The notes below the pieces were generated by a model. The model made no database searches. It saw only the letters and a list, made by a program, of their open reading frames with translations, and was not told where the DNA came from. Of a stretch of DNA of 64,000 bases, positions 17,271-25,420 are shown piece by piece (position 1 is the first letter of the stretch; each line of letters starts with the position of its first letter). The translations under genes were made by a program, and so were the position numbers. The DNA lies in contig JAGB01000004.1 in the NCBI GenBank assembly GCA_000526435.1, forward strand, positions 1-64,000. The letters run 5' to 3'. The stretch comes from Caldicoprobacter oshimai DSM 21659. Lineage in GTDB: Bacteria > Bacillota > Clostridia > Caldicoprobacterales > Caldicoprobacteraceae.

Positions 17271-18218
17271 TCAGCTGCTTTTGTAGGAGAGGGCATTCCC
17301 TTGATATTCTCCTACTTCTTTTATCAGCTGGTTAAGCAGCCTGAAAAATTCAATAAATCTCTTGTTCCTTTCCTCAAACTCCTTCATACATTTTTTCACA
17401 GCCTCATTGGTGGATTCAAGCGCCTTTTTCAGCTCACCCTCCAAGAATTGTATCCTGCTTCTCAAAGCGGCATTTTCCTGCTCCAGAGCGACTTTACTCT
17501 GCAACAGTCTCTCTGCCATGGCTATCATGATAGTAACATCCACAATCCCGTTCTGCGGCAACCCGGCTGACTTTTTAAACGCATTTACCGCAGCCTCAGT
17601 TTCAGCACCGAAAATTCCATCTATCCCGTATTTAGGGAGCTGATAACCTAATGCCATTAAAAGCCTTTGCAGCCTCTCAACCGCCGGTCCTCTGTCTCCC
17701 TTCTTCATGTCATCCACCTCCTCAATATTAGGGCTATTGGTTGCGGCTATAACAATTTTCTTAAGTGGAAAATAGCTGCCGGGACAGGCAGTAGTAGATC
17801 CTGGCACCTCGTTATGGCCCTTGATCCACTTAATATAAGGATATTCCTCCATCAAATCCTTTACGACCTTCACCAGAGCATCAAACTGCTCCGCGGGCAT
17901 TTCCCTGTCATACGGCTGGCCGCTTAAAGGATGATACATGCCTTCGGCACATACGCCGATACTCTCGGAGTTGACCCCTTCAGCATGCGCCCCGACAGCC
18001 CATAACGGCCGCAGCTCCCACACCGAACCATCCTTGCGCACGTAAACGTTATATCCTGCACCCAGCCATCCTCTCCGAAGATGCCATTCGTGTATTTGCT
18101 GCGGCGTAGCTCTTTGAGCCGCGGCGTGATGTAGTACAATGCCATTGGTAGCAGCCCTCGGCCTTAATTTACCATTGAATTTTAGATTGGCATTTTTCAT
18201 GTAGTCTCTAATGGGCAT
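17271..18218 (-). CDS. N-acetylmuramoyl-L-alanine amidase with PG-binding domain and coiled coil
   Basis: It cleaves the bond between muramic acid and the stem peptide. The 315-residue protein has an Amidase_2/PGRP domain: GIVLHHAAA with the first zinc His, GYNVYVRKDGSVWE, then GHNEVPGSTTACPG with the other His and the Cys ligand. This is followed by a PG_binding_1 domain (KGDRGPAVERLQRLLMALGY, residues about 170-230) and a charged C-terminal coiled coil (about 240-305). There is no signal peptide, so export would need a holin, lysis or a non-classical route, as with phage endolysins. No other phage gene is nearby; a spore-mother-cell role is also possible. Confidence 0.9.
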   Translation of the reverse strand: MPIRDYMKNANLKFNGKLRPRAATNGIVLHHAAAQRATPQQIHEWHLRRGWLGAGYNVYVRKDGSVWELRPLWAVGAHAEGVNSESIGVCAEGMYHPLSGQPYDREMPAEQFDALVKVVKDLMEEYPYIKWIKGHNEVPGSTTACPGSYFPLKKIVIAATNSPNIEEVDDMKKGDRGPAVERLQRLLMALGYQLPKYGIDGIFGAETEAAVNAFKKSAGLPQNGIVDVTIMIAMAERLLQSKVALEQENAALRSRIQFLEGELKKALESTNEAVKKCMKEFEERNKRFIEFFRLLNQLIKEVGEYQGNALSYKSS

Positions 18219-18662
18219 GGGTACCCACCTTCCCCTTGCTAAACAAACTATGTAAAGTTTATAAAGAGGTACCTTAAAGTCTGGGTGATTAAAGTTTACA
18301 GCGGTTATTAAACATAACAGACTTGTTTAATAATACTAAAAGTCTAATGAATTGCGCCGAACTAGAAATACTTACTAAATAGTATAAAAAACACATCAAA
18401 AGTGGCACCTATAACACCCCGCCAAAACAGCACTATTATTTAGCCATTACCAAAAAATAAAAGTTGATAAACTTGACAACCAGTGCGTCAAAAACGTAAG
18501 CATAAAATAATCCCCACTTTGAACAAAAGTGGGGATTATTGTGTAAAGTTGTTGACCATAGCAAAAGCTCCTACAATGCATTTTTATGCTGAATATCCAA
18601 ACAGCTTCTCAAACTAAAAATTGAAATATCCAAAATGAGTCAGTATTCTTCTTTCTCTACCT
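18219..18662. other. Intergenic region, no gene seen
   Basis: This 444-bp AT-rich gap separates the amidase gene from the lipoprotein gene, both on the minus strand. The only clear element is the perfect hairpin listed at 18506-18540. No open frame with a ribosome binding site, tRNA or riboswitch core was recognised. The amidase promoter should be in the left part, but no good -35/-10 pair stood out. Confidence 0.6.
18506..18540. terminator. Perfect 15-bp hairpin
   Basis: AATAATCCCCACTTT at 18506-18520 pairs perfectly with AAAGTGGGGATTATT at 18526-18540 across a 5-base loop. It lies downstream of the frameshifted lipoprotein gene (minus strand) and is the likely terminator for it. The T tail is weak on both strands. 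Confidence 0.65.
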
Positions 18663-19839
18663 TTACCAATCATAGAAAATAAAGCTTTCGCCATCCGACA
18701 AGTTTGGTGTAATTTCATACTGTTCTTGTTTTTCAATGTCATATATTAAAATTTGTGATTTGGAGGACGAGCCTTTTTGGAAAGCTATATATTTACCATC
18801 TTCTGAAATATTCGGAAAGTCAATATACTCATCTTCGAAAATCAGTTCAGGTTGGCTATCCTTTGAATTTACTAAAAAAACCTTATATTTTTCCCCGTGT
18901 GCTGTATCACTTACTGTATATACTGCTTTGGAAAAATCTTTGGAATAATCCAGCCTCTCAATATGAGAGTACTCTTCCCGTGTACCTTCAAAAATTGTCT
19001 TTTCAATCTCCCCTTCTTTGTTAAGAACATACAACCCCTTCAACTGATCTTCCGGTTTTTTTTGCTTTTTCTTGCTTCTTAACCCCTTCAATGATGATAC
19101 TGTCCTTTAGAGGAATAATACTATCTATTTCGCTAACAGCCTGGCTAAAAATTGAAGATTTATACGTATGTGGCTCTATGACAACAAGGTGGCTATCTGT
19201 CCTTGCTTTATTTATATTATCCACTATTACTTCACATGCTATTATCCTCTGCCCCCACCACACGGCACGAGCTATATTATCGAACTTGTGGTGATCTCCA
19301 TTTTCCAGATTAACAATATACAGGAAACTACCCTCATCCGGATATATTGCGGTAGTAAAAATAAGCTCTGTACCCTGCGGAGATACATAAAAATCCGTTC
19401 CCCACTCCTCCTTTTCGCCTATAGATACCAGTTCTCTTGTCTTTTTTGTTTTCATATCGTAGATAAGCACTTGTCGCTTTTGCACATATACAATCGATTC
19501 CTTTTCTGGAATATATCTGCAAAGCCAGTACTTACCTGAATCTATTACAGGAGTAAATTGCTGTGTACCGAAGTCATATAACCCAATTTTATCCCCTCCG
19601 TTTTCAACTGCCATTAACATTTCTGGAAATTTACCTGGGGTATTCATATCATTGGTTTTAGAAGTGGTTGTAGAATTAGTTCCAGAACCGTTTTCCTTTG
19701 TTTCCTCCGAAACAGTATTATGAATTTCATTTGCTTGAGTAACTTTCTCATTCTCGCCATTCTCATACGGCTGCGAATGTGAATTTGAACAACCAAGCAA
19801 AAACAAACACGTTATTATAATTAAAGCTTTCCTCATCAT
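18663..19839 (-). pseudogene. TolB/WD40-like lipoprotein split by a frameshift in an A8 tract
   Basis: The first frame (19839 to 19021) starts MMRKALIIITCLFLLGCSNS, a lipoprotein signal with LLGC lipobox, then a Ser/Thr/Asn-rich linker and beta-propeller-like repeats (KIGLYDFGTQQF, SIVYVQKRQVLIYDMKTKK). In the A8 run (T8 on the plus strand, 19056-19063) the frame goes wrong and ends 13 codons later. Removing one A joins it to a second frame (to 18663) that continues GLYVLNKEGEIEKTIF and DGKYIAFQKGSSSKSQILIYD, the same repeat type. The restored protein would be about 391 residues, cell-surface anchored, function unknown. A sequencing error, a true mutation or slippage at A8 are all possible. 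Confidence 0.75.
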
Positions 19840-20001
19840 TCATGTCACACTCCTTATTAATTTTGGGCTATAGTTCATTATAAAGAATGCACATCACAAA
19901 CTTGTTGCTTAATTATTACATTTTTATGGCATTTTTGAATAGTCTTAGTCGATAAATTAGAAGAATAGAATTGCAAGCATTATTTGATACATCCTATTAA
20001 A

Positions 20002-20742
20002 TTATACAGCTAATAAACCTACTAATACGAACATCTGCCCCAGCAAACTTGTTGCACCCAGCACATCACCGGTTATTCCACCTATCTTTTTCTCCGAGAT
20101 GTATTTCATGTAAAGAGCTGTAAGCTGGGAAACCACAGCTGCAACAACAAAATAGTGTGGCCTAAAAAACAACAGAGGCGTTGTACACAGGAATGATATA
20201 AGGAGGTTGATTTTTGAAGTCGGATACAAAAATGCACCCAGGCCCTCTTCTTTTGAGGGATGCGATATGTGCAGCAATGTTGTCATTGAGAGCCTTCCGA
20301 ATACAGAGGCGTATAGAAGTTCCATTGGAAGAGTGATTTTGAACATCTCCCAAAATGCAATCATGTACAGCATACCAAAAAACACCGCAAACGGCCCCAC
20401 ATTCCCACGGGACATTATTTCAAGCCGCTTCTCTTTTGTCCCTTGATTGAAAAAGCCGTCAAAGGTATCGAGAAAACCGTCAAAATGGAAAAGGTCAAAT
20501 AACCAGAAGCTTACAGCTATTGATATCAGATAAAACATGGTGTGGTGTGTCATCCTGCCAAGCGCAAAGATTAATCCTGGAATATACCCTATAAGCGAAA
20601 AGCATCTAACGCACGATTTTATATCTCTATCCGTTACAGCCATCTTACTGGGCAATTTAACGGGTATACGCGATATAAACGACAACGACAGCAACATGAT
20701 TTTGATTTCGTTTATTATTCTTTCAGGGATTGTTCTTCCCAT
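20002..20742 (-). CDS. cobS: Adenosylcobinamide-GDP ribazoletransferase CobS
   Basis: CobS joins AdoCbi-GDP with alpha-ribazole (phosphate) in the last assembly step of cobalamin, in the membrane. The 246-residue product from the ATG at 20742 is very hydrophobic, with several membrane helices. It shows the conserved FWLFDLFHFDGFLDTFDGFFN segment, whose acidic residues bind the metal, and a C-terminal GGITGDVLGA motif. The start codon overlaps the stop of cbiR by one base. A start 12 codons upstream exists but would extend into cbiR. It is the last gene of the operon. Confidence 0.93.
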   Translation of the reverse strand: MGRTIPERIINEIKIMLLSLSFISRIPVKLPSKMAVTDRDIKSCVRCFSLIGYIPGLIFALGRMTHHTMFYLISIAVSFWLFDLFHFDGFLDTFDGFFNQGTKEKRLEIMSRGNVGPFAVFFGMLYMIAFWEMFKITLPMELLYASVFGRLSMTTLLHISHPSKEEGLGAFLYPTSKINLLISFLCTTPLLFFRPHYFVVAAVVSQLTALYMKYISEKKIGGITGDVLGATSLLGQMFVLVGLLAV

Positions 20743-21395
20743 CACTTTTCCCAACCTCTGTTCATCATCTTGTTCCATAATTCTAAAGAATCTTCCAGCA
20801 AGTCCATATCAAATATTTCAAAACAGATATATGGCACCGAATACAGCTTATCACCGAATAAAAGGCACAGCTCCCGTAAAGTATCCTCATTAAGCCCCAA
20901 GTGATCTCTGCCGTCCTTTACACCCATGATGTGAATCTCGACAACATTGTCGAGATATTTGAGAGGAAATCTTTTCCCCAATATGTGATGACCAATGTCA
21001 AAAACCATATTTTCATGTATTTCAACCTTTTGTAGTATATTTTCTACAGCCACCTTTTTGTTCCATTTAAAATTTTTGAAACCATCAAGGGGATGAAGTA
21101 CATAACTCACCACATCAAGTTCAGAATTTTCAAAAAACTCAAAAGCGCGCCTTGCATCCTCAATATTATTTGTAGGAAGGTGTACGGTATACAGCAAGCC
21201 CTGTCTCTTAAGCTCCATCAATCCTCCAATTTCTTCGCCAAACAACTTTTGCGTTTCTTCATCCCACTGATACACCAATAATTCCACAAAATCAACTTTT
21301 TGCACAACAGACCTTGCATTTTCGTAGTAAGTGCCAGGAAAAAGCCATGAGGTAGTACCTATCGACTGTCTGAACAAGACAACCACCCAAATCAT
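20742..21395 (-). CDS. cbiR: Cobamide-remodelling phosphodiesterase CbiR
   Basis: CbiR cleaves the phosphodiester of intact cobamides to give adenosylcobinamide phosphate, letting the cell swap the lower ligand. The 217-residue protein fits the AP-endonuclease-2 TIM-barrel fold, with the N-terminal signature QSIGTTSWLFPGTYYENA and VDFVELLVYQW typical of the family. It also has candidate metal ligands in YTVHLP, VLHPLDG, FDIGHH and VEIHIMG. Its place between cobU and cobS, with a 4-base overlap to cobU, supports a cobamide role. The family was characterised from Akkermansia muciniphila; activity here is inferred. Confidence 0.85.
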   Translation of the reverse strand: MIWVVVLFRQSIGTTSWLFPGTYYENARSVVQKVDFVELLVYQWDEETQKLFGEEIGGLMELKRQGLLYTVHLPTNNIEDARRAFEFFENSELDVVSYVLHPLDGFKNFKWNKKVAVENILQKVEIHENMVFDIGHHILGKRFPLKYLDNVVEIHIMGVKDGRDHLGLNEDTLRELCLLFGDKLYSVPYICFEIFDMDLLEDSLELWNKMMNRGWEK

Positions 21396-21880
21396 TTAAT
21401 TCTAACCGGTATGCCGGATACAACCAAATAAACCTCCTGCGCTTTGCGCGCTAATCTTAAGTTTAACAGGCCCAGCTTTTCGGTGTATAGCCTGGCTGTT
21501 TTATCAGCAGGTATCAAACCAAACCCGACCTCATTTGTCACTATTATCTCTTTGCCTGAAATTGATGCCAGCAACTTTTCTACTTCCTCGTCAGGATCCA
21601 GGCCGTAATGAAATACATTCCCCAGCCATGTCGTCATACAATCAACGAGGATAACGTCGTATTTATCTTTTATTTCCTGTATAACATCATAAATCCTTAC
21701 CGGCTCCTCAAAAGTGTCAAACTCGTCGCCCCGTTCAAGCTTATGTTTGGCAATTCGAAGCCTCATCTCTTCATCAAACGTTTCTCCGGTTGCCACAAAG
21801 GCCTTTTTGTTAAACTCTCTTGCCAAACTGAGTGCATAAGAGCTCTTCCCCGATTTTATGCCGCCGGTTATCAATATCAT
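21392..21880 (-). CDS. cobU: Adenosylcobinamide kinase / GTP guanylyltransferase CobU
   Basis: CobU phosphorylates adenosylcobinamide and then transfers GMP to form AdoCbi-GDP. The 162-residue protein starts MILITGGIKSGKSSYAL, with the P-loop GGIKSGKSS. It contains the expected VATGETFDEEM and AKHKLERGDEFDTFEEP segments, including the His that accepts GMP. The conserved IIVTNEVGFGLIP motif is followed by a C-terminal YLVVSGIPVRIK. It overlaps cobT and cbiR by 4 bases on each side. Confidence 0.95.
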   Translation of the reverse strand: MILITGGIKSGKSSYALSLAREFNKKAFVATGETFDEEMRLRIAKHKLERGDEFDTFEEPVRIYDVIQEIKDKYDVILVDCMTTWLGNVFHYGLDPDEEVEKLLASISGKEIIVTNEVGFGLIPADKTARLYTEKLGLLNLRLARKAQEVYLVVSGIPVRIK

Positions 21881-22908
21881 GTCTGCTCACTTCCTTTTGA
21901 AATGCCTGCCGAATCAAATGTCGCCATTTCACGAATCATCTTTACAGCCGCTTCAATGATATTCATAGCCAAAACAGCCCCCGTTCCTTCGCCAAGCCTC
22001 ATATCTAAATCCAATATTGGCCTTAAACCAAGCGAATTAAGAATTACGCTGTGGCCTTTAACAGAAGATTTATGACCAGCAAACACGTAATCCAAGACGC
22101 TTTTATCCATATTATATGCTATCAAAAGCGCACAAGTTGTCGGAAAACCATCCACAACAACAGGAACATGTGAATTTGCCGCCTCCAGTATGAAACCAGC
22201 CATTTCCCCTATACAGTAACCCCCCACTTTTGCCAAAACATCGAGCGCATCTGTCTTATCTGGCCTATTTATCTCCATAGCCTTGAGGATTACCCGCCTC
22301 TTGTTCTGCAAGGCAACGTCATCAATCGGTGTGCCGATATCAAGTACATCGTCTATGACATACCCAAAGCCAACAGCTATAGCTGTAGCAGCTGTCGTAT
22401 TGCCTATTCCCATATCTCCAATTGCCAACAAATCGGCCCCTGCGTCTATTGCCTGACGGGCAATTTTTCTCCCATAGTCAATACACATCCACGCTTCTTC
22501 AATGCTCATTGCCGGTCCGATTGAAAAATCTTTTGTCCCATAGCCTATTTTTGCCTTAATTAAATAGGGTGAATCGTTAAACTCGTAATCAACACCCGCA
22601 TCTACAACAAAAACTTCTGCTCCAACATGCCTGGCAAAAACGTTAACTGCAGCTCCACCGCTTAAAAAATTGAATACCATCTGATAAGTAACATCCTTGG
22701 GATAGGCCGAAACGCCCTGAGCAACAACGCCATGATCGCCTGCGAAGACGTAAACCTTCTTGTTCCTTGGAAGCTCAGGAAGCTCTTTACCTTGAATAAG
22801 CGCCATCTTTAACGCTATTTCTTCAAGGTATCCAAGACTCCCAATGGGCTTAGTAAGACTGTTAAGCCGAGCCAAAACCTTTTGCCTGATGATTTCCGAG
22901 TTAGCCAT
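21877..22908 (-). CDS. cobT: Nicotinate-nucleotide--dimethylbenzimidazole phosphoribosyltransferase CobT
   Basis: CobT activates the lower ligand base by transfer of ribose phosphate from nicotinate mononucleotide, giving alpha-ribazole phosphate. The 343-residue protein has VFAGDHGVVAQGVSAYP, AIGDMGIGNTTAATAI and, near the C-terminus, RLGEGTGAVLA, whose Glu is the catalytic base. A GGAGGAAG site precedes the ATG. It is the first gene of cobT-cobU-cbiR-cobS and has a good promoter upstream (22960-22988). No cobalamin riboswitch core was seen in its leader. Confidence 0.96.
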   Translation of the reverse strand: MANSEIIRQKVLARLNSLTKPIGSLGYLEEIALKMALIQGKELPELPRNKKVYVFAGDHGVVAQGVSAYPKDVTYQMVFNFLSGGAAVNVFARHVGAEVFVVDAGVDYEFNDSPYLIKAKIGYGTKDFSIGPAMSIEEAWMCIDYGRKIARQAIDAGADLLAIGDMGIGNTTAATAIAVGFGYVIDDVLDIGTPIDDVALQNKRRVILKAMEINRPDKTDALDVLAKVGGYCIGEMAGFILEAANSHVPVVVDGFPTTCALLIAYNMDKSVLDYVFAGHKSSVKGHSVILNSLGLRPILDLDMRLGEGTGAVLAMNIIEAAVKMIREMATFDSAGISKGSEQT

Positions 22909-22959
22909 AAATCTTCCTCCATAACTTTAAGACAAAAACTAGAAATTACTTTAAGTCCT

Positions 22960-22988
22960 ATTTTAAAATGAACGAAACAAATTATCAA
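22960..22988 (-). promoter_or_regulatory. Sigma-A-like promoter of the cobT operon
   Basis: On the minus strand TTGATA (22983-22988) and TAAAAT (22960-22965) are separated by exactly 17 bases. Transcription would begin near 22953, about 45 bases before the cobT ATG, which leaves no room for a cobalamin riboswitch. The rest of the gap up to 23220 holds only the promoter region of the divergent glycosidase gene. Confidence 0.6.
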
Positions 22989-23143
22989 CTGCTATGTTTA
23001 ATCATTTAACTTGTATATATGTCCAACTCAGTGACTCAAATAACAGTACCTGTAAAGAAAGGCTAAACCACTTCTAGGCCTGTAGTAGTTGACATAAAAT
23101 AAAAGACCTTGATAATATTCTAACTGATACTACGGTCAAAATG

Positions 23144-23172
23144 TTGAATCAAAAAAGTTTAGGGTTTAAATA
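23144..23172 (+). promoter_or_regulatory. Possible promoter of the glycosidase operon
   Basis: TTGAAT (23144-23149) and TAAATA (23167-23172) are 17 bases apart on the plus strand, and the gene starts 49 bases further on. The match to consensus is moderate in both boxes. No clear catabolite-repression (cre) site was seen between here and the ATG. Confidence 0.4.
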
Positions 23173-23220
23173 TATTTAACAAAATTAAGAAAATATGCTT
23201 AGAAAAGGAAGTGTATTGCC

Positions 23221-25293
23221 ATGTCAGTGAACATCGACAGGTATGAACTGGTGAGAAGGCACAACCCTGTCCTCAAAGATATTGACCCTTGGTCTCCCTT
23301 ATCAGTGGGGAATGGCGAATTCGCATTTACGGTAGACATAACCGGGCTTCAGACATTTACAGAGATATATGACAGCTATACGCCCCTTTGTACACAGTCG
23401 CAATGGGGCTGGCACTCCTTCAAGCCAGCCGACAACAAAAATTTTTTCAGAGATAACCTTAAACTGGAAAAGTTTATTGTAAACGGCCGCGAAGTAGGAT
23501 ATGCAACGTCTGCCGAGGGGCAAGAGGAGCTGTTCAACTATCTGAGGCAAAACCCCCACAGGCTCAATTTAGCCAACATAGGCTTTGACTTTTCTTCTCT
23601 AGGTGAAAAACCCGTCCATTTAATTGACAGGGGGAGTATCCATCAAGAGCTTGACCTATGGCAGGGCGTCATCACCAGCCGTTTTTGCATAATCGGTTAT
23701 CCCGTTTGGGTGAAAACCTGCTGTCATCCCGAGCTCGACGCCGTCGCCGTCAAAGCACAATCTCCCCTTATAAAAGATAAGAAGCTTAAAATCCTGTTTC
23801 GATTCCCGTATGGCTCTCCTGCCAAAAACGCTTCTGACTGGGAAAGCGATAACAAACACGATACAAAGGTTATTCTTGCCAATGAAAACACTGTTGACCT
23901 GCTCAGGATAATCGATGATGAACGAATTTTCGTAAGGATATCGTTCAACAAGGGAACCCGTCTATCAAGGCAGGCCAGGCACAAGTTTGTCCTCGAAAAT
24001 ACATCGAGTAACGACACCATCGAATTTACCTGTATGTTTTCTCCCATACCCATCCGCCAGAGAGAATTAACCTTTGAAGCCGCAGAAGAAGCCAGCAAAA
24101 AGCACTGGGAGAGTTTCTGGCTGGAAGGCGGTGCCATTGAACTGGCTCACAGCCAGGATGAACGCGCAATTGAACTCGAAAGGCGCATAGTGCTTTCCCA
24201 GTACCTCACTGCCATCCAGTGCGCGGGTTCCATGCCCCCTCAGGAAACGGGGCTTACCTGCAACAGCTGGTACGGCAAATTCCACCTTGAAATGCACTAC
24301 TGGCACGCAGCCCATTTCCCCCTGTGGAACCGCGCCAGGCTTCTGGAAAAAAGCCTGTGGTGGTATATGTCCATAATGGACAAGGCTGAAGAGCTGGCTG
24401 CCTCACAGGGATACAGGGGAGCTAGGTGGCCCAAGATGGTAGCGTATGACGGCCTGGACAGCCCTTCGCCAATCGGGCCCCTTCTCATATGGCAGCAACC
24501 CCATCCCATAATGTACGCCGAGCTGTGCTATAGGGCGCATCCTGACCGCCAAACCCTGGAACGTTACTGTGAGCTGGTATTCAAAACAGCCGAGTTTATG
24601 GCCTCGTATGTCATATATGATGCAAAAAATGACCGATATGTCCTGGGGCCGGGCCTTATACCGGCGCAGGAAAACCACAGCCCGCATATTGCCCTCAATC
24701 CAACCTTTGAGCTGGAATACTGGAGGTTTGGCCTTAAGATAGCGGGATTGTGGCGCAGGCGCCTGGGCCTTCCCCTTAAGCCAAAGTGGGAAGAAATTAT
24801 ATCCAAGCTATCAAAGCTTCCTGAAAAGGACGGCGTATATCTTGCCCATGAGAATTGCCCCGACACCTTCACCAGATTCAATCACGACCATCCCTCCATG
24901 CTTTGTGCACTGGGAATGCTGCCCGGTTCAATGGTGGACAGGGACGTGATGGCCGCTACCCTTGACAGGGTGCTGAGCAGCTGGGACTTTGAAAGCATGT
25001 GGGGCTGGGACTTCCCGGTAATGGCAATGACTGCCACACGGCTGGGGCAGCCCGAAAAAGCGATAGATATTCTGCTGATGGATGCGCCTAAAAACACATA
25101 CCTTCCAAATGGGCACAACAAGCAAGGCGACAGGAGCGACCTGCCGCTCTATCTGCCGGGCAATGGGGCACTGCTCATAGCAGTGGCTATGATGGCAGCT
25201 GGTTGGGATGGGAGTGCCGATAAAGATGCTCCCGGCTTCCCCAGAAACTCGAAATGGAAGGTCCTGTGGGAAAAGATCAATCCATTGCCGTAA
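23221..25293 (+). CDS. Uncharacterised six-hairpin glycosidase (GH65/GH95-like)
   Basis: This predicted cytoplasmic carbohydrate-active enzyme has 690 residues and no signal peptide. It has an N-terminal beta-sandwich (about 1-270) opening with PWSPLSVGNGEFAFTVDITGLQTF, a linker helix, and an (alpha/alpha)6 barrel (about 300-660). The barrel has the motifs CNSWYGKFHLEMHYWHAAHF, GARWPKM, GPLLIWQQPHPIMYAELCYR and ALNPTFELEYWRFGL. The layout resembles GH65, GH94 and GH95 enzymes, but I cannot assign it to a characterised family or name a substrate. Glu in FHLEMHYWH and in NPTFELEYW are candidate catalytic acids. It sits 127 bp before a GH43 gene and upstream of a sugar ABC transporter. Confidence 0.75.
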   Translation: MSVNIDRYELVRRHNPVLKDIDPWSPLSVGNGEFAFTVDITGLQTFTEIYDSYTPLCTQSQWGWHSFKPADNKNFFRDNLKLEKFIVNGREVGYATSAEGQEELFNYLRQNPHRLNLANIGFDFSSLGEKPVHLIDRGSIHQELDLWQGVITSRFCIIGYPVWVKTCCHPELDAVAVKAQSPLIKDKKLKILFRFPYGSPAKNASDWESDNKHDTKVILANENTVDLLRIIDDERIFVRISFNKGTRLSRQARHKFVLENTSSNDTIEFTCMFSPIPIRQRELTFEAAEEASKKHWESFWLEGGAIELAHSQDERAIELERRIVLSQYLTAIQCAGSMPPQETGLTCNSWYGKFHLEMHYWHAAHFPLWNRARLLEKSLWWYMSIMDKAEELAASQGYRGARWPKMVAYDGLDSPSPIGPLLIWQQPHPIMYAELCYRAHPDRQTLERYCELVFKTAEFMASYVIYDAKNDRYVLGPGLIPAQENHSPHIALNPTFELEYWRFGLKIAGLWRRRLGLPLKPKWEEIISKLSKLPEKDGVYLAHENCPDTFTRFNHDHPSMLCALGMLPGSMVDRDVMAATLDRVLSSWDFESMWGWDFPVMAMTATRLGQPEKAIDILLMDAPKNTYLPNGHNKQGDRSDLPLYLPGNGALLIAVAMMAAGWDGSADKDAPGFPRNSKWKVLWEKINPLP

Positions 25294-25420
25294 GAACAGA
25301 AATGTACATTAACTTTACACCACCTGCAGATATTATCCTTAATAAGCTATAAACAAATTTTCTTACAAAGAAGGCCTATGTCCAGTAAAAAATAAAATAA
25401 AAAGCGGAGGAGAGAGAATC

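Noticed and set aside
22909-22960. Cobalamin riboswitch before cobT
   Set aside because: No B12-box-like segment was found on the minus strand and the promoter leaves only about 45 bases of leader.
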